From Roseobacter sp. (GTDB taxonomy: Bacteria > Pseudomonadota > Alphaproteobacteria > Rhodobacterales > Rhodobacteraceae), in assembly GCA_011050655.1 (NCBI GenBank), contig DRFG01000012.1, positions 1 through 32,814 of the forward strand: a DNA stretch of 32,814 nt, written 5' to 3'. Both the position numbers and the translations under genes were made by a program. The notes under the pieces are model-generated. The model was not told the origin of the DNA. It searched no databases and saw only the letters and a program-made list of their open reading frames with translations. Below are positions 7,499 through 14,967 of the stretch, one piece after another. The stretch's first letter is position 1. Each line of letters begins with the position of its first letter.

Positions 7499-8193
7499 GC
7501 GCGTAAGCCTTGCACTTCGGCTGTTTCGACATTCAGTACATCCGCGCGCAGGGCGATCAGTTGATCCAGCTTGGGCTTCAGAAGGTCGGGTGCCAGAGGC
7601 GTGACGCCCATCTCTGCGTCTCGGTAGATCAGATAGCGGCTGCGCTGCGCCTCTTCGGCCAGAAACACGATGCGCACGCCCTTGGGGGAGATCACCAGTT
7701 CCTTAACTTTCTGATCGTCGAAAATATGCAGGTGAGCTCTCACCAGCTCCTCGGGTGGCATATGAGCGCGGCTGTCAGTTCGAATCGCGCAATCGTCGGG
7801 AAAATCATCGGGCCGTTCCAACTGATGTGTCAGCGACTGAAACCGCGAGAAGGGTTCTATCCCGGTCGGACGGATCATCAGGTTTATCGTGGCGCTCACC
7901 GGCAGAGTGCCGGGCAGCGTCACCAGCACCCAAAGCGCGGGTAGCTTGCGGAAGGTCAGCGTGTCGGGCAGCACTTGGATATCCGCCTCGACCCCCTGAT
8001 GATGCCCACCCAGTCGGGCGAATCCGCTGTTTCCGCGCCCCATACGTGGCGCATCCAGCAGGGCGCGGCAGGCATCAAGGTAGCGCGTGCGCTGCGTAAT
8101 TCTCTGGACCGATGCGCGGCGCAAGTGCTGCACCAGCAGAACAAACAGTATAGCGGCCCCTACCAAAATTGCACCAGTGACAAATCGGTCCAT
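7495..8193 (-). CDS. Membrane-anchored hypothetical protein
   Basis: The 232-residue protein has one N-terminal membrane anchor (about residues 5-22, VTGAILVGAAILFVLLVQHL) followed by a basic stretch and a soluble domain with no enzyme motif that I recognise. The positive-inside rule suggests that the soluble part is cytoplasmic. The start at 8193 has GGAGAAG upstream. It lies behind the intrinsic terminator of the upstream permease operon, so it and the 100-residue membrane protein form their own two-gene unit. The domain is probably a conserved family of unknown function; no function is proposed. Confidence 0.65.
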   Translation of the reverse strand: MDRFVTGAILVGAAILFVLLVQHLRRASVQRITQRTRYLDACRALLDAPRMGRGNSGFARLGGHHQGVEADIQVLPDTLTFRKLPALWVLVTLPGTLPVSATINLMIRPTGIEPFSRFQSLTHQLERPDDFPDDCAIRTDSRAHMPPEELVRAHLHIFDDQKVKELVISPKGVRIVFLAEEAQRSRYLIYRDAEMGVTPLAPDLLKPKLDQLIALRADVLNVETAEVQGLRA

Positions 8194-8205
8194 TGCTTCT
8201 CCGGG

Positions 8206-8239
8206 AAAAAAGAGGTCGGCCCGCGGAAGGAGCGGGCCG
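8206..8239 (-). terminator. Intrinsic terminator of the small-protein/permease operon
   Basis: CGGCCCGC and GCGGGCCG form a perfect 8-bp stem with a 7-base loop (8217-8239). On the minus strand the hairpin is followed by ACCTC and then six T residues (plus-strand A at 8206-8211). It sits just after the permease stop codon. Confidence 0.82.
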
Positions 8240-8253
8240 GTTATCCGTTTGTA

Positions 8254-9669
8254 TCAGTAGCCGCGCGGCCTAGGCCACGGCATCGTGAACTGCGCAGCCC
8301 GCCGCACAAAGCGGTAGCGCCAGAAGTGGAACCAAAGCGACACGATGATGTAGAAAGATAGCATCGCCACCAGTTGTGAGCCGTAGCCGAGGAATACAGC
8401 AAAGAACGTCACCCCGCACAGGCACAACAGAATGATCGCCGGGATCGGGTGGAACGGATGCTCATACCCCCGCTTGATCGTGTCCAGCGGCCATTTACGG
8501 CGGAATAAGATCACGTTCATCGGCATGAAAGTATAACCCAAAAGGCCCGACAGGATCGAGAATGTGATCACCTGATCCAAAGGCGCACCCAAGGCAAAAA
8601 CCAACGCGATTGGCACAAGAAAGATAATCGACCTATAAGGTGTGCGAAATTTGGGATGCACCGCGCCGAACCAGTCGGGTAAATAGTGATCACGTCCCAT
8701 GGCGAACCACGCCCGACTGGCATCATTGATGCAACCGTTGGCCGAAGCTAGCGTGGCGAACATCGTGCCGACACCCAAAAGCACCATCAGCGTCATCGAA
8801 CCCGACAGACGTGCCGCGTCAAACAGAGGAACACCCGCTTGGCCCAAATACTCCCAAGGCATAAGCCCAACGCTAACATACCATGTCAGCGTCGCCGCAA
8901 TCAGCAGTGTCATGATACCGGCAAGCGTACCAAAGGGCAGCGCGCGCGCGGGCGACCGGACCTCTTCTGCCGCTTGGCAGGTACCTTCGATCCCGAGGTA
9001 ATACCACAGGCCGAAATGCATCGCCGCCAGGACACCCAGCCAGCCATAGGGCAGATCTGTCATTAACTCGACATGGCGCAACGGGCTGTCAGACATAAAG
9101 ACCGCCGTCGACAGAAAGAGCGCAATGATCGCGCAAAAGGCGAACGCCGTGATAACTAAACTAAAGGTCAGTGTTGCCAGAACACCGCGATAGTTTAGCC
9201 ATGCCAGAAACATGATCGACAAAATGATAAAAGGCCTCTGATCGAGGCCCTCATGTCCGGTCATGCCGGCCACTGTATCTATCAAGAAGCCGAACGTGAT
9301 CGCATTTGCCGCCTCCAGCATCGTATAGGCAAAGACCAAATAGAGGCCGACGTTGAAGGCCATCAACGGGCCGACAATATGTTTGGCCTGCGTGTACTGG
9401 CCGCCTGCTGCGGCGACAGTCGACGTCACCTCGCTGTCAATCATAGCGACGCAGGAATAAAGTATGCCGGCGAACCAGCAAGCAAGCAATGCAGCATACG
9501 CGCCGCCTTTGCCGACCGCAAAATTCCAGCCCATGTATTCGCCCACAAGGACGATCCCCACGCCAAGTCCCCAAATATGCGCCGGCCCCAATACCCGCGC
9601 TAGACCTAGCTTGGTTCCTTTGGGGCCCATTCCATCCATTTCGGCAGATGTGATATCGGTATTAGACAT
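8254..9669 (-). CDS. APC-family permease, ethanolamine-permease-like
   Basis: The 471-residue transporter has about 12 membrane segments. The opening block LGPAHIWGLGVGIVLVGEYM, then GWNFAVGKGG, AMIDSEVTSTVAAAGGQYTQ, AKHIVGPLMAFNVG and YTMLEAANAI closely recall ethanolamine/amino acid permeases of the EAT type. A mid-protein G-I-E-G-T-C-Q-A-A-E-E-V motif matches the helix-6 region of the family. It should take up a small amine or amino acid with protons or sodium. GGGGA precedes the ATG at 9669. It is the last gene of an operon with three tiny membrane proteins and is followed at once by a terminator. The company of small subunits is unusual for APC carriers. The nearby methylamine genes suggest an amine or methylated amino acid as substrate, an inference only. 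Confidence 0.85.
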   Translation of the reverse strand: MSNTDITSAEMDGMGPKGTKLGLARVLGPAHIWGLGVGIVLVGEYMGWNFAVGKGGAYAALLACWFAGILYSCVAMIDSEVTSTVAAAGGQYTQAKHIVGPLMAFNVGLYLVFAYTMLEAANAITFGFLIDTVAGMTGHEGLDQRPFIILSIMFLAWLNYRGVLATLTFSLVITAFAFCAIIALFLSTAVFMSDSPLRHVELMTDLPYGWLGVLAAMHFGLWYYLGIEGTCQAAEEVRSPARALPFGTLAGIMTLLIAATLTWYVSVGLMPWEYLGQAGVPLFDAARLSGSMTLMVLLGVGTMFATLASANGCINDASRAWFAMGRDHYLPDWFGAVHPKFRTPYRSIIFLVPIALVFALGAPLDQVITFSILSGLLGYTFMPMNVILFRRKWPLDTIKRGYEHPFHPIPAIILLCLCGVTFFAVFLGYGSQLVAMLSFYIIVSLWFHFWRYRFVRRAAQFTMPWPRPRGY

Positions 9670-9683
9670 CTTATTTTCCCCGT

Positions 9684-9851
9684 TCAGAGTTGTTGTTCTT
9701 CGGTCATCGCCTCAAGCTCACCCTCGCGCGAGGACATAAGTTCCTCTTCGCTGTAGGTGCTGTCGGTTTTGATCCAGTCGATGACAATATATAGCCCAAA
9801 AACGATCGAAAGACCCCAAGCGGTGTATTCCATGACATTCCAGATATCCAT
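9684..9851 (-). CDS. 55-residue single-span membrane protein with acidic tail
   Basis: The ATG at 9851 has AGGGA upstream and gives MDIWNVMEYTAWGLSIVFGL, one membrane span at about residues 8-27, followed by a cytosolic-looking tail rich in Glu, Ser and Met. The ORF track starts nine codons earlier, inside the upstream gene; the internal start is preferred because of the ribosome-binding site and the 13-base gap it leaves. It lies 14 bases before the permease gene. Size and position suggest an accessory subunit or stabiliser of the permease, by analogy with other transporters that have small partners. I recognise no family. Confidence 0.65.
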   Translation of the reverse strand: MDIWNVMEYTAWGLSIVFGLYIVIDWIKTDSTYSEEELMSSREGELEAMTEEQQL

Positions 9852-9864
9852 GTTCAGTCCCTGC

Positions 9865-10245
9865 TCACTTGTCGCCAAATTTTTCAGAAATCACTTCTCT
9901 ATACTCCTTGCCGGAGAACCGCAGCACGATGGCATAATAGCCGACGACGACGACGATCATCACGAGAAGGTTCAGGATTGAGAAGGAGTAATCAAAACGT
10001 GCTGTGATCAGTTCGGCCGCGTCCGCAGCAGTGGCGTAGCCGAGCTCGTTCCATTTCTCGACCATAGTGGGGTTTTGCCCCAAGCCTTCCCACGTGGGGT
10101 TGTCCGGAACATTTGAGGTTTGTGCGCTACCGACCAAGTTCAAGAATAGCGGCACATAAAGCGCGCCAACCGCCAAAACCAACAGCACGATCACGTCGAT
10201 GATCTGGCTGATCTTGCTTTGGACGGGGGGGATGTAGTTTGCCAT
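9865..10245 (-). CDS. 126-residue two-span membrane protein
   Basis: Two membrane helices (about residues 15-37 and 88-109) flank a hydrophilic loop of about 50 residues containing VPDNPTWEGLGQNPTM. The layout puts both ends on one side of the membrane and the loop, probably periplasmic, on the other. A charged tail KEYREVISEKFGDK ends the protein. It is spaced 11 bases from the gene before it and 13 from the one after it, in a tight operon with the APC permease. The loop is large enough to bind a ligand or a partner. No family recognised; the role is inferred from context only. Confidence 0.68.
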   Translation of the reverse strand: MANYIPPVQSKISQIIDVIVLLVLAVGALYVPLFLNLVGSAQTSNVPDNPTWEGLGQNPTMVEKWNELGYATAADAAELITARFDYSFSILNLLVMIVVVVGYYAIVLRFSGKEYREVISEKFGDK

Positions 10246-10256
10246 ATCCGGCCCTT

Positions 10257-10547
10257 TCAGCGTTTTTTCTGGGCACGGGCGAGATCAAGAAACTTGATGT
10301 CCAGCCCGTACATGAAATCACGATCCTCGCGGTAATGGCGCAACATGGCGAAGATCGCTGCAGTATTGAGGACCAGAATGGTCGCCCCACCGATCAGCAG
10401 TACCAAACGCGCCGTGCTGCTAGGCGCCAAATTCCACGTCGCCAGCGCGACAAAGATGATGGCCAGCCAAAGACCGACTACAAAAGCCCAGGCGACGGCG
10501 ATATCGCGGCTGTGCATCTTTCTGATACGCTCGGTAAGATCTGGCAT
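10257..10547 (-). CDS. 96-residue two-span membrane protein, first gene of the permease operon
   Basis: The protein has a charged N-terminus (MPDLTERIRKMHSRD), two membrane helices at about residues 16-38 and 46-69 separated by a very short loop, and a basic tail ending ARAQKKR. GGGAGAG stands before the ATG at 10547. It is the first of four co-directional genes (96, 126, 55 and 471 residues) with gaps of 11-14 bases. The helical hairpin form recalls small subunits of some secondary transporters (for example the DUF4212 partners of sodium:solute symporters), but the sequence is not recognisably one of these. Function unknown. Confidence 0.68.
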   Translation of the reverse strand: MPDLTERIRKMHSRDIAVAWAFVVGLWLAIIFVALATWNLAPSSTARLVLLIGGATILVLNTAAIFAMLRHYREDRDFMYGLDIKFLDLARAQKKR

Positions 10548-10640
10548 TTGACTCTCCCATTGGCTGTTTTGTGCTACGCTTCTTTACATGGCGTAATTTA
10601 TTATCAGTAAAACTATTGTCCTGTCAGGAGTGCATAGCCT

Positions 10641-10677
10641 GTGACATTATGTCAAGCTTGACAAATCTGAATGTCAC
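10641..10677. promoter_or_regulatory. Array of TGACA/TGTCA half-sites upstream of the permease operon
   Basis: Four TGACA or TGTCA pentamers occur in alternating orientation within 37 bases. They form a perfect palindrome TGTCAAGCTTGACA (10650-10663), an overlapping TGACATTATGTCA (10642-10654), and outer arms GTGACATT and AATGTCAC (10641-10648, 10670-10677). The array ends about 95 bases before the first gene of the operon, a position fit for an operator. The regulator is unknown; a dimeric repressor or activator binding two adjacent sites is the simplest reading. Confidence 0.55.
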
Positions 10678-10803
10678 CAGTGCACGGGAGGGAAAAGGCC
10701 CCGCTTCCGATTTGGCTCTTGCAAAAAGGCCGTTTAGAGACCCGCTATAAAAGTTAAGGGGTTTCAGCGACGCACGTACGGGGCGGTCTTTGAATTTATC
10801 TGA

Positions 10804-10823
10804 TTTCAAATAGTTATTTGAAA
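10804..10823. repeat. 20-base palindrome upstream of the transposase remnant
   Basis: TTTCAAATAGTTATTTGAAA has two 9-base arms around a GT centre. It lies 25 bases before the ATG of the IS6-like remnant. It may belong to the old element or to the promoter region between it and the permease operon. Confidence 0.45.
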
Positions 10824-10848
10824 AAATGCTCTGACTTGGAGGCTCTCG

Positions 10849-11098
10849 ATGTCTGATAGTTTGCTCGAAAATCATCGGTTTTCCCCACAAAGTTATTCTG
10901 AGCGCGATGCGGGGGTATTGTCGTTACGCACGCATCGCGCACGATGCAAAAAATCGGCTGGCAGAGCACGGCATCGAGGTTGATGCATCTATGATCAACA
11001 GTGGGGCGCATAGATTCGGCCATGAGAAAGCGAAATGCTCCTTCATGCGCAAAGCCACGCGGCGCAGGATTGGGACAGGCGAAATCCGTTTTGTTTAA
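10849..11098 (+). pseudogene. Remnant of an IS6-family transposase
   Basis: Two frames joined by a frameshift near 10880 read MSDSLLENHRFSPQ, then VILSAMRGYCRYARIAHDAK, then NRLAEHGIEVDASMINSGAH and RFG. This follows the N-terminal part of IS6/IS26-type transposases (HRFP...VI..AV..Y.RF...RDVE.LLAERGIEV...TI..W...FG) with several key residues altered, and it degenerates afterwards; no DDE catalytic core is present. GGAGG stands before the ATG. It is clearly a relic: short, frameshifted and lacking catalytic residues. The family name is from motif recall. Confidence 0.62.
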
Positions 11099-11108
11099 AA
11101 GGTCTTCG

Positions 11109-11138
11109 GACTGGCCGCCTGACTGGCCGCCTGACTGG
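11109..11138. repeat. 12-base tandem repeat, 2.5 copies
   Basis: The unit GACTGGCCGCCT occurs twice in direct succession, followed by a half copy GACTGG. It lies in the 210-base gene-free interval between the transposase relic and the DUF1989-GcvT gene; nothing else recognisable is there. Probably a local slippage product. Confidence 0.6.
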
Positions 11139-11308
11139 AGGCCAGCTCTGCCCCCGACACTGGTGCAATAGAACCCCGCAGCATCATCCCGTCACTCCTG
11201 GCTAAAGGCGTTCAGCCTCTGGTCTTGCTACATTCGCTGAAATGGCGGCGTGGTCGTGTTCGTCCAACATTCGCAACCTGCCGCCAACAACTTTGCAGTA
11301 CCCAGCGT

Positions 11309-13684
11309 TCAGCTATAGTTGCCCTTCACGCGTTCCTTCGTGGGATCGAAATGCGGGTATGGCACAATTATTGCTTTCAGTCGTTTTTGCTCACCATCAA
11401 GCTGACCAATCTCAATAGCAGTACCGATCTCGGCATGGGCCACGTCAACCCTCGCGAGTGCAATTACCTTGCCCAGTACGGGCGATTTCATAGCCGATGT
11501 AATTTCACCGATCTGCGGCTTGCCGACGCGCACACAATCGCCGGGCACAGGGACAACCCCCCCCTCGAGCTCAAGCCCGACCAGCTTTCTGCTTGGCGTG
11601 GCCTTGCGCCGCTCCAGCGCGGCGCGACCGATAAAGTCATCGGTTTTGCTTTTCAGGGGCACGGTAAAGCCGATACCAGCCTCCATCGGGTCTGTCTGTT
11701 CATCGAATTCTGATCCGGCAAAAATCAAGCCTGCTTCGATCCGCAGCATGTCCAGTGCGGCAAGGCCCAACGGGATCATTCCCATGGGTTCGCCGACCGC
11801 CCAGATGGCATCAAACACCTGAACCGCGTCCTTGGGATGACAGAATACTTCATATCCCAATTCACCAGAATATCCGGTGCGGCTGACCACAACAGACGGC
11901 CCGTGGAAATCACCTATCCGTGCGATCGACAAGCGGAACCACGGCAATTCCTCGATCGTCGCCTGCTGCGGTGGGGTCCAGATCACCTGTTTGAGGATAT
12001 CTCGCGAGAGAGGGCCCTGAACGGCAATGTTGCAATGATGATCAGTAGACGCCCGCACCCAGCAGTTCAGATCGCGCTCAACTGCCTGCTTTCGCAGCGA
12101 CAGGCCAGATTGATCATTGCCGCCGATCCAGCGGAAATTGGTTTCGCCCAAACGGTACACGGTCCCGTCGTCAATCATCCCGCCGTGTTCATAACACATC
12201 GCAGTGTAAACGATGCCGCCCACGGCCAGTTTTTTGATATCGCGGGTGACGCAAAGCTGCATCAGTTTTTCCGCATCCGGGCCTGTCACCTCATATTTAC
12301 GCAGCGGTGACAGATCCATCACCACCGCTTTTTCACGGGCCGCCCAATATTCGGCGATCGCCCCGTGGTTGGTCATCTGGTTGGGCAGCCAATAGCCCGC
12401 ATACTCCACAAAATCACGGGTATGGCGGGCAAAGCAATCGTGAAATCCTGTCTTTTTGGTATCTTCCATATCCGCCTCCGGTGTTTTTCGCCAACCGATA
12501 GAGCGGCTGAAATCATTGCTTTTATCATAAGTGCGGACCTGAATATCCGTGGGGTTCCAGCCATTTGCCGGATCAATATCGCAAGGGCAGGCTGTGGATA
12601 TGCAGACCAGATCGGTCAAAGCGCGCAGCAGCACGTAGTCACCGGGGCGAGAATAAGGGTCGTCCATGGTGATCGCGTTGGAGTCGTCCAGCATGGTGTT
12701 GAAGAAGAAATTGATTGCAGGCCAACCACCACGCGGGCGCACGCCGTACTGCGCAAGTTCAATGTTCATGTTATCCGAGCAGTTGATATGGCCAGGATAG
12801 CCGAGGTCTTCGTAATAGCGCGCCGTACATGACAGGCCGAATGTATCGTGCCGTCCGACCGTATCGCGTACGATCTCGACCAGTTGTTCCTGATCAAAAT
12901 TTGAATATTTAGCGAACAGGCCCGGTGTCGGATAAAGTGCACCCATCAAAGAGCGCGTGGTTGTCGGGTCGATCTCACGCTCGAGCCCTTTATCAAGAGC
13001 GCGGTGTGAAAATGCCTGAAAATCTGAACATTCGCGACCTTGCACGTCTAGCACCTGAATATACTGGCCCGCACGCACTTCATATGCCTTAGCTTCACCG
13101 GGCAAAATATTGAAATCGGCCAGCGGATCCGCCAACGGTTCGGGTGCCAAAAGCTTGGCATCAGCATCACCCGGATTCAGCCGCTTCACATAGAGAGCAA
13201 CTTCTGTCGGCGCCCACTGTTCATGCGGCTCCATCGCGGCACCGGGAGCGCAGACGATCAGCAGGCCGTCGGACGCGGCGATAAAGGTCTGATAATCCCC
13301 CGCGCTTGATCCTTCTGCGAAAACCGTTGTGCCATCGGCGCGACCAATGTCGAAACCTGCCTTTTCTAGCGCTTGCACCACCTTGGCACCAGAAGGGTCG
13401 CCCAAAAGCGCTGCCTTCAGCCCGACAGGGTCACGTCCGCCTTTGGCCCCAATCATCCCCGCATCGGAGCTTCCATCTGGGGCAAAAAACACCAGCTCTA
13501 CCGGTTGCAACCCTTCGCGGTCCTGGACGGTAATTTCGTCACCTTTCATGATGCCGACCGCGCGGCTGCCCCCACCAGGTACCGGGTGCCGCTCAATCCC
13601 GAACGGGAGGATCGGTAGACCGGGCGTTACCACTCCTGCACGCTCGTATGGGGTCTGAAAAAGTGGTTTGTTGGACATATTCAT
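11309..13684 (-). CDS. DUF1989-GcvT fusion protein (urea-carboxylase-associated domain plus aminomethyltransferase)
   Basis: The protein of about 791 residues has three parts. Residues 35-70 (GGGSRAVGIMKGDEITVQDR, EGLQPVEL) look like the start of a DUF1989 domain. Residues 190-390 form a full DUF1989-like domain: AYEVRAGQYIQVLDVQGREC, INCSDNMN, and the Cys-rich STACPCDIDPANGWNP. From about 420 to the end runs a GcvT-type tetrahydrofolate aminomethyltransferase domain (YWLPNQMTNHGAIAEYWAAR, VVSRTGYSGELGYEVF, GLAALDMLRIEAGL). GcvT proteins move a one-carbon unit from a methylamine-type donor to tetrahydrofolate; some DUF1989 proteins are subunits of carboxyguanidine deiminase. The substrate here is unknown. 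The track start is a TTG; the ATG at 13684 or 13678 is more likely. It is divergent from a LysR regulator and next to mgdABCD. Confidence 0.82.
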   Translation of the reverse strand: MNMSNKPLFQTPYERAGVVTPGLPILPFGIERHPVPGGGSRAVGIMKGDEITVQDREGLQPVELVFFAPDGSSDAGMIGAKGGRDPVGLKAALLGDPSGAKVVQALEKAGFDIGRADGTTVFAEGSSAGDYQTFIAASDGLLIVCAPGAAMEPHEQWAPTEVALYVKRLNPGDADAKLLAPEPLADPLADFNILPGEAKAYEVRAGQYIQVLDVQGRECSDFQAFSHRALDKGLEREIDPTTTRSLMGALYPTPGLFAKYSNFDQEQLVEIVRDTVGRHDTFGLSCTARYYEDLGYPGHINCSDNMNIELAQYGVRPRGGWPAINFFFNTMLDDSNAITMDDPYSRPGDYVLLRALTDLVCISTACPCDIDPANGWNPTDIQVRTYDKSNDFSRSIGWRKTPEADMEDTKKTGFHDCFARHTRDFVEYAGYWLPNQMTNHGAIAEYWAAREKAVVMDLSPLRKYEVTGPDAEKLMQLCVTRDIKKLAVGGIVYTAMCYEHGGMIDDGTVYRLGETNFRWIGGNDQSGLSLRKQAVERDLNCWVRASTDHHCNIAVQGPLSRDILKQVIWTPPQQATIEELPWFRLSIARIGDFHGPSVVVSRTGYSGELGYEVFCHPKDAVQVFDAIWAVGEPMGMIPLGLAALDMLRIEAGLIFAGSEFDEQTDPMEAGIGFTVPLKSKTDDFIGRAALERRKATPSRKLVGLELEGGVVPVPGDCVRVGKPQIGEITSAMKSPVLGKVIALARVDVAHAEIGTAIEIGQLDGEQKRLKAIIVPYPHFDPTKERVKGNYS

Positions 13685-13842
13685 GACAGGTATCCCAGTC
13701 AAAGTTTGCGGAAGTTAATTATTAAAGCTGACAGAAGCATCTGCCAGCACCGGTTATTCCTCTATCCGAATCGCGCTAGAACTCCATGCATATTGCGCAT
13801 CAATGGCCTTTTCTTTGAGTGCTATTTTGATATTCTATGGCT

Positions 13843-13856
13843 GCGCTAATTAGCGC
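13843..13856. promoter_or_regulatory. Perfect palindrome with CTAAT half-sites, probable LysR/GcvA-type operator
   Basis: GCGCTAATTAGCGC is a perfect 14-base palindrome in the divergent promoter region between the DUF1989-GcvT gene and the LysR gene, 76 bases before the LysR start. E. coli GcvA is known to recognise CTAAT, and this site holds the pentamer in both orientations. That the neighbouring GcvA-like regulator binds here is an inference. Confidence 0.55.
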
Positions 13857-13931
13857 CATGCTGCCATTGGAACCCGCTCCGATTGGCGGTACGCGCCTTG
13901 CACAAAAGGATAGATTGGCCGTGATCAAGAA

Positions 13932-14858
13932 ATGAAAAAAGGCAACCCAGCGCTGCCACCGCTTGATTACCTTCTGGCGTTTGAAGCGGCAGCAGAGCAA
14001 AATAGTTTTGTCGGTGCATCAACCAAACTGAACATCAGCGAAACTGCGATCAGCCGCAAAGTCAGGCTTCTTGAACATCACTACAACATGCCGCTTTTTA
14101 TACGAGGGCATCGTTCGATCCATCTTACGCCGCAGGGTCAGCGCTTTCTTAGTCTGATAAAGCCTGCCTTACAGAGCCTGCGCGAGACATCGCGGCACAT
14201 CGTCTCGGAACATCAGGTCAGGTCTGTCACGCTCGCGGCGACCAACTCCGTCGCAGCACTTTGGCTGATGCCGCGCCTTCAGGTGTTTCGGAGCGCCAAC
14301 AAAAATATCAAAATCATGCTGGTTGCGTCTGACGACGATGCCGAATGCCTTGGCGATACGGTCGATTTGGCCATTCTGCGCGGCAACGCGGGGTGGCCCG
14401 CCCATGACGCAAAACTACTGTTTGGGGAAACAGTATTTCCGGTCTGTTCCCCAGACTACCTTGCCGCCAATCCCACAGCGACAACGCCCGTCGCAATAAA
14501 AAACCAAGATTTGATCGAGGTAAACGCCGGGCACAAGGAATGGATGAACTGGACATCATGGCTTTCCCGCGTTGGTGAGATCGGAACCGAGCCCGATCAA
14601 GTGATGTTGTTCAATACATATCCCCTCGCGATCCAGGCAGCGCTGGACGGTATCGGTCTTGCCTTGGGATGGGGGCATCTGGTCGACAGGCACCTTGCCG
14701 CAGGCACACTTGTTCGTCCATTGGGTGACATCCAAGTCCGCACAGATGACGGTTACTATCTGCTGCGCCCAAAAAACAGAGAGACTTTCGATGAATGCCA
14801 GATTGTCGAAAAGTGGTTGACCGAGGTCGCCGCCGCGTTACCCAGCTACGCGACGTGA
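13932..14858 (+). CDS. LysR-family transcriptional regulator, GcvA-like
   Basis: The 308-residue protein has an N-terminal winged helix-turn-helix (PPLDYLLAFEAAAEQNSF, ASTKLNISETAISRKVRLLE, RGHRSIHLTPQGQRFL) typical of the GcvA branch of LysR regulators, which begins P-x-L-x-x-L-x-x-F-E-A-A. The C-terminal effector domain runs from about residue 95 (VTLAATNSVAALWLMPRLQV) with the GcvA-style DLAILRGNAGWP segment. It is divergent from the DUF1989-GcvT gene and upstream of mgdABCD in the same direction, so it probably controls one or both in response to glycine, N-methylglutamate or another one-carbon metabolite. The short GCGCTAA motif downstream of its stop codon may be a second site. Confidence 0.88.
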   Translation: MKKGNPALPPLDYLLAFEAAAEQNSFVGASTKLNISETAISRKVRLLEHHYNMPLFIRGHRSIHLTPQGQRFLSLIKPALQSLRETSRHIVSEHQVRSVTLAATNSVAALWLMPRLQVFRSANKNIKIMLVASDDDAECLGDTVDLAILRGNAGWPAHDAKLLFGETVFPVCSPDYLAANPTATTPVAIKNQDLIEVNAGHKEWMNWTSWLSRVGEIGTEPDQVMLFNTYPLAIQAALDGIGLALGWGHLVDRHLAAGTLVRPLGDIQVRTDDGYYLLRPKNRETFDECQIVEKWLTEVAAALPSYAT

Positions 14859-14859
14859 G

Positions 14860-14873
14860 GCGCTAAATTTCGC
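14860..14873. promoter_or_regulatory. Imperfect copy of the LysR palindrome before the mgd operon
   Basis: GCGCTAAATTTCGC shares GCGCTAA and the final CGC with the palindrome at 13843. It lies at the LysR stop codon, about 95 bases before the first mgd gene, where an activator site would be expected. The match may be chance. Confidence 0.3.
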
Positions 14874-14967
14874 ATTTGTCGGAAATGAACACGTGAACGT
14901 CCGATCAGACCCTTAATTTTTGTGGCGTTCCGGCGAATATAGTGTCGCAGATGAATGAGGTCATTTC

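Noticed and set aside
10548-10848. Glycine riboswitch before the permease operon
   Set aside because: I looked for the conserved aptamer segments on the minus strand and did not see them; only DNA palindromes are evident.
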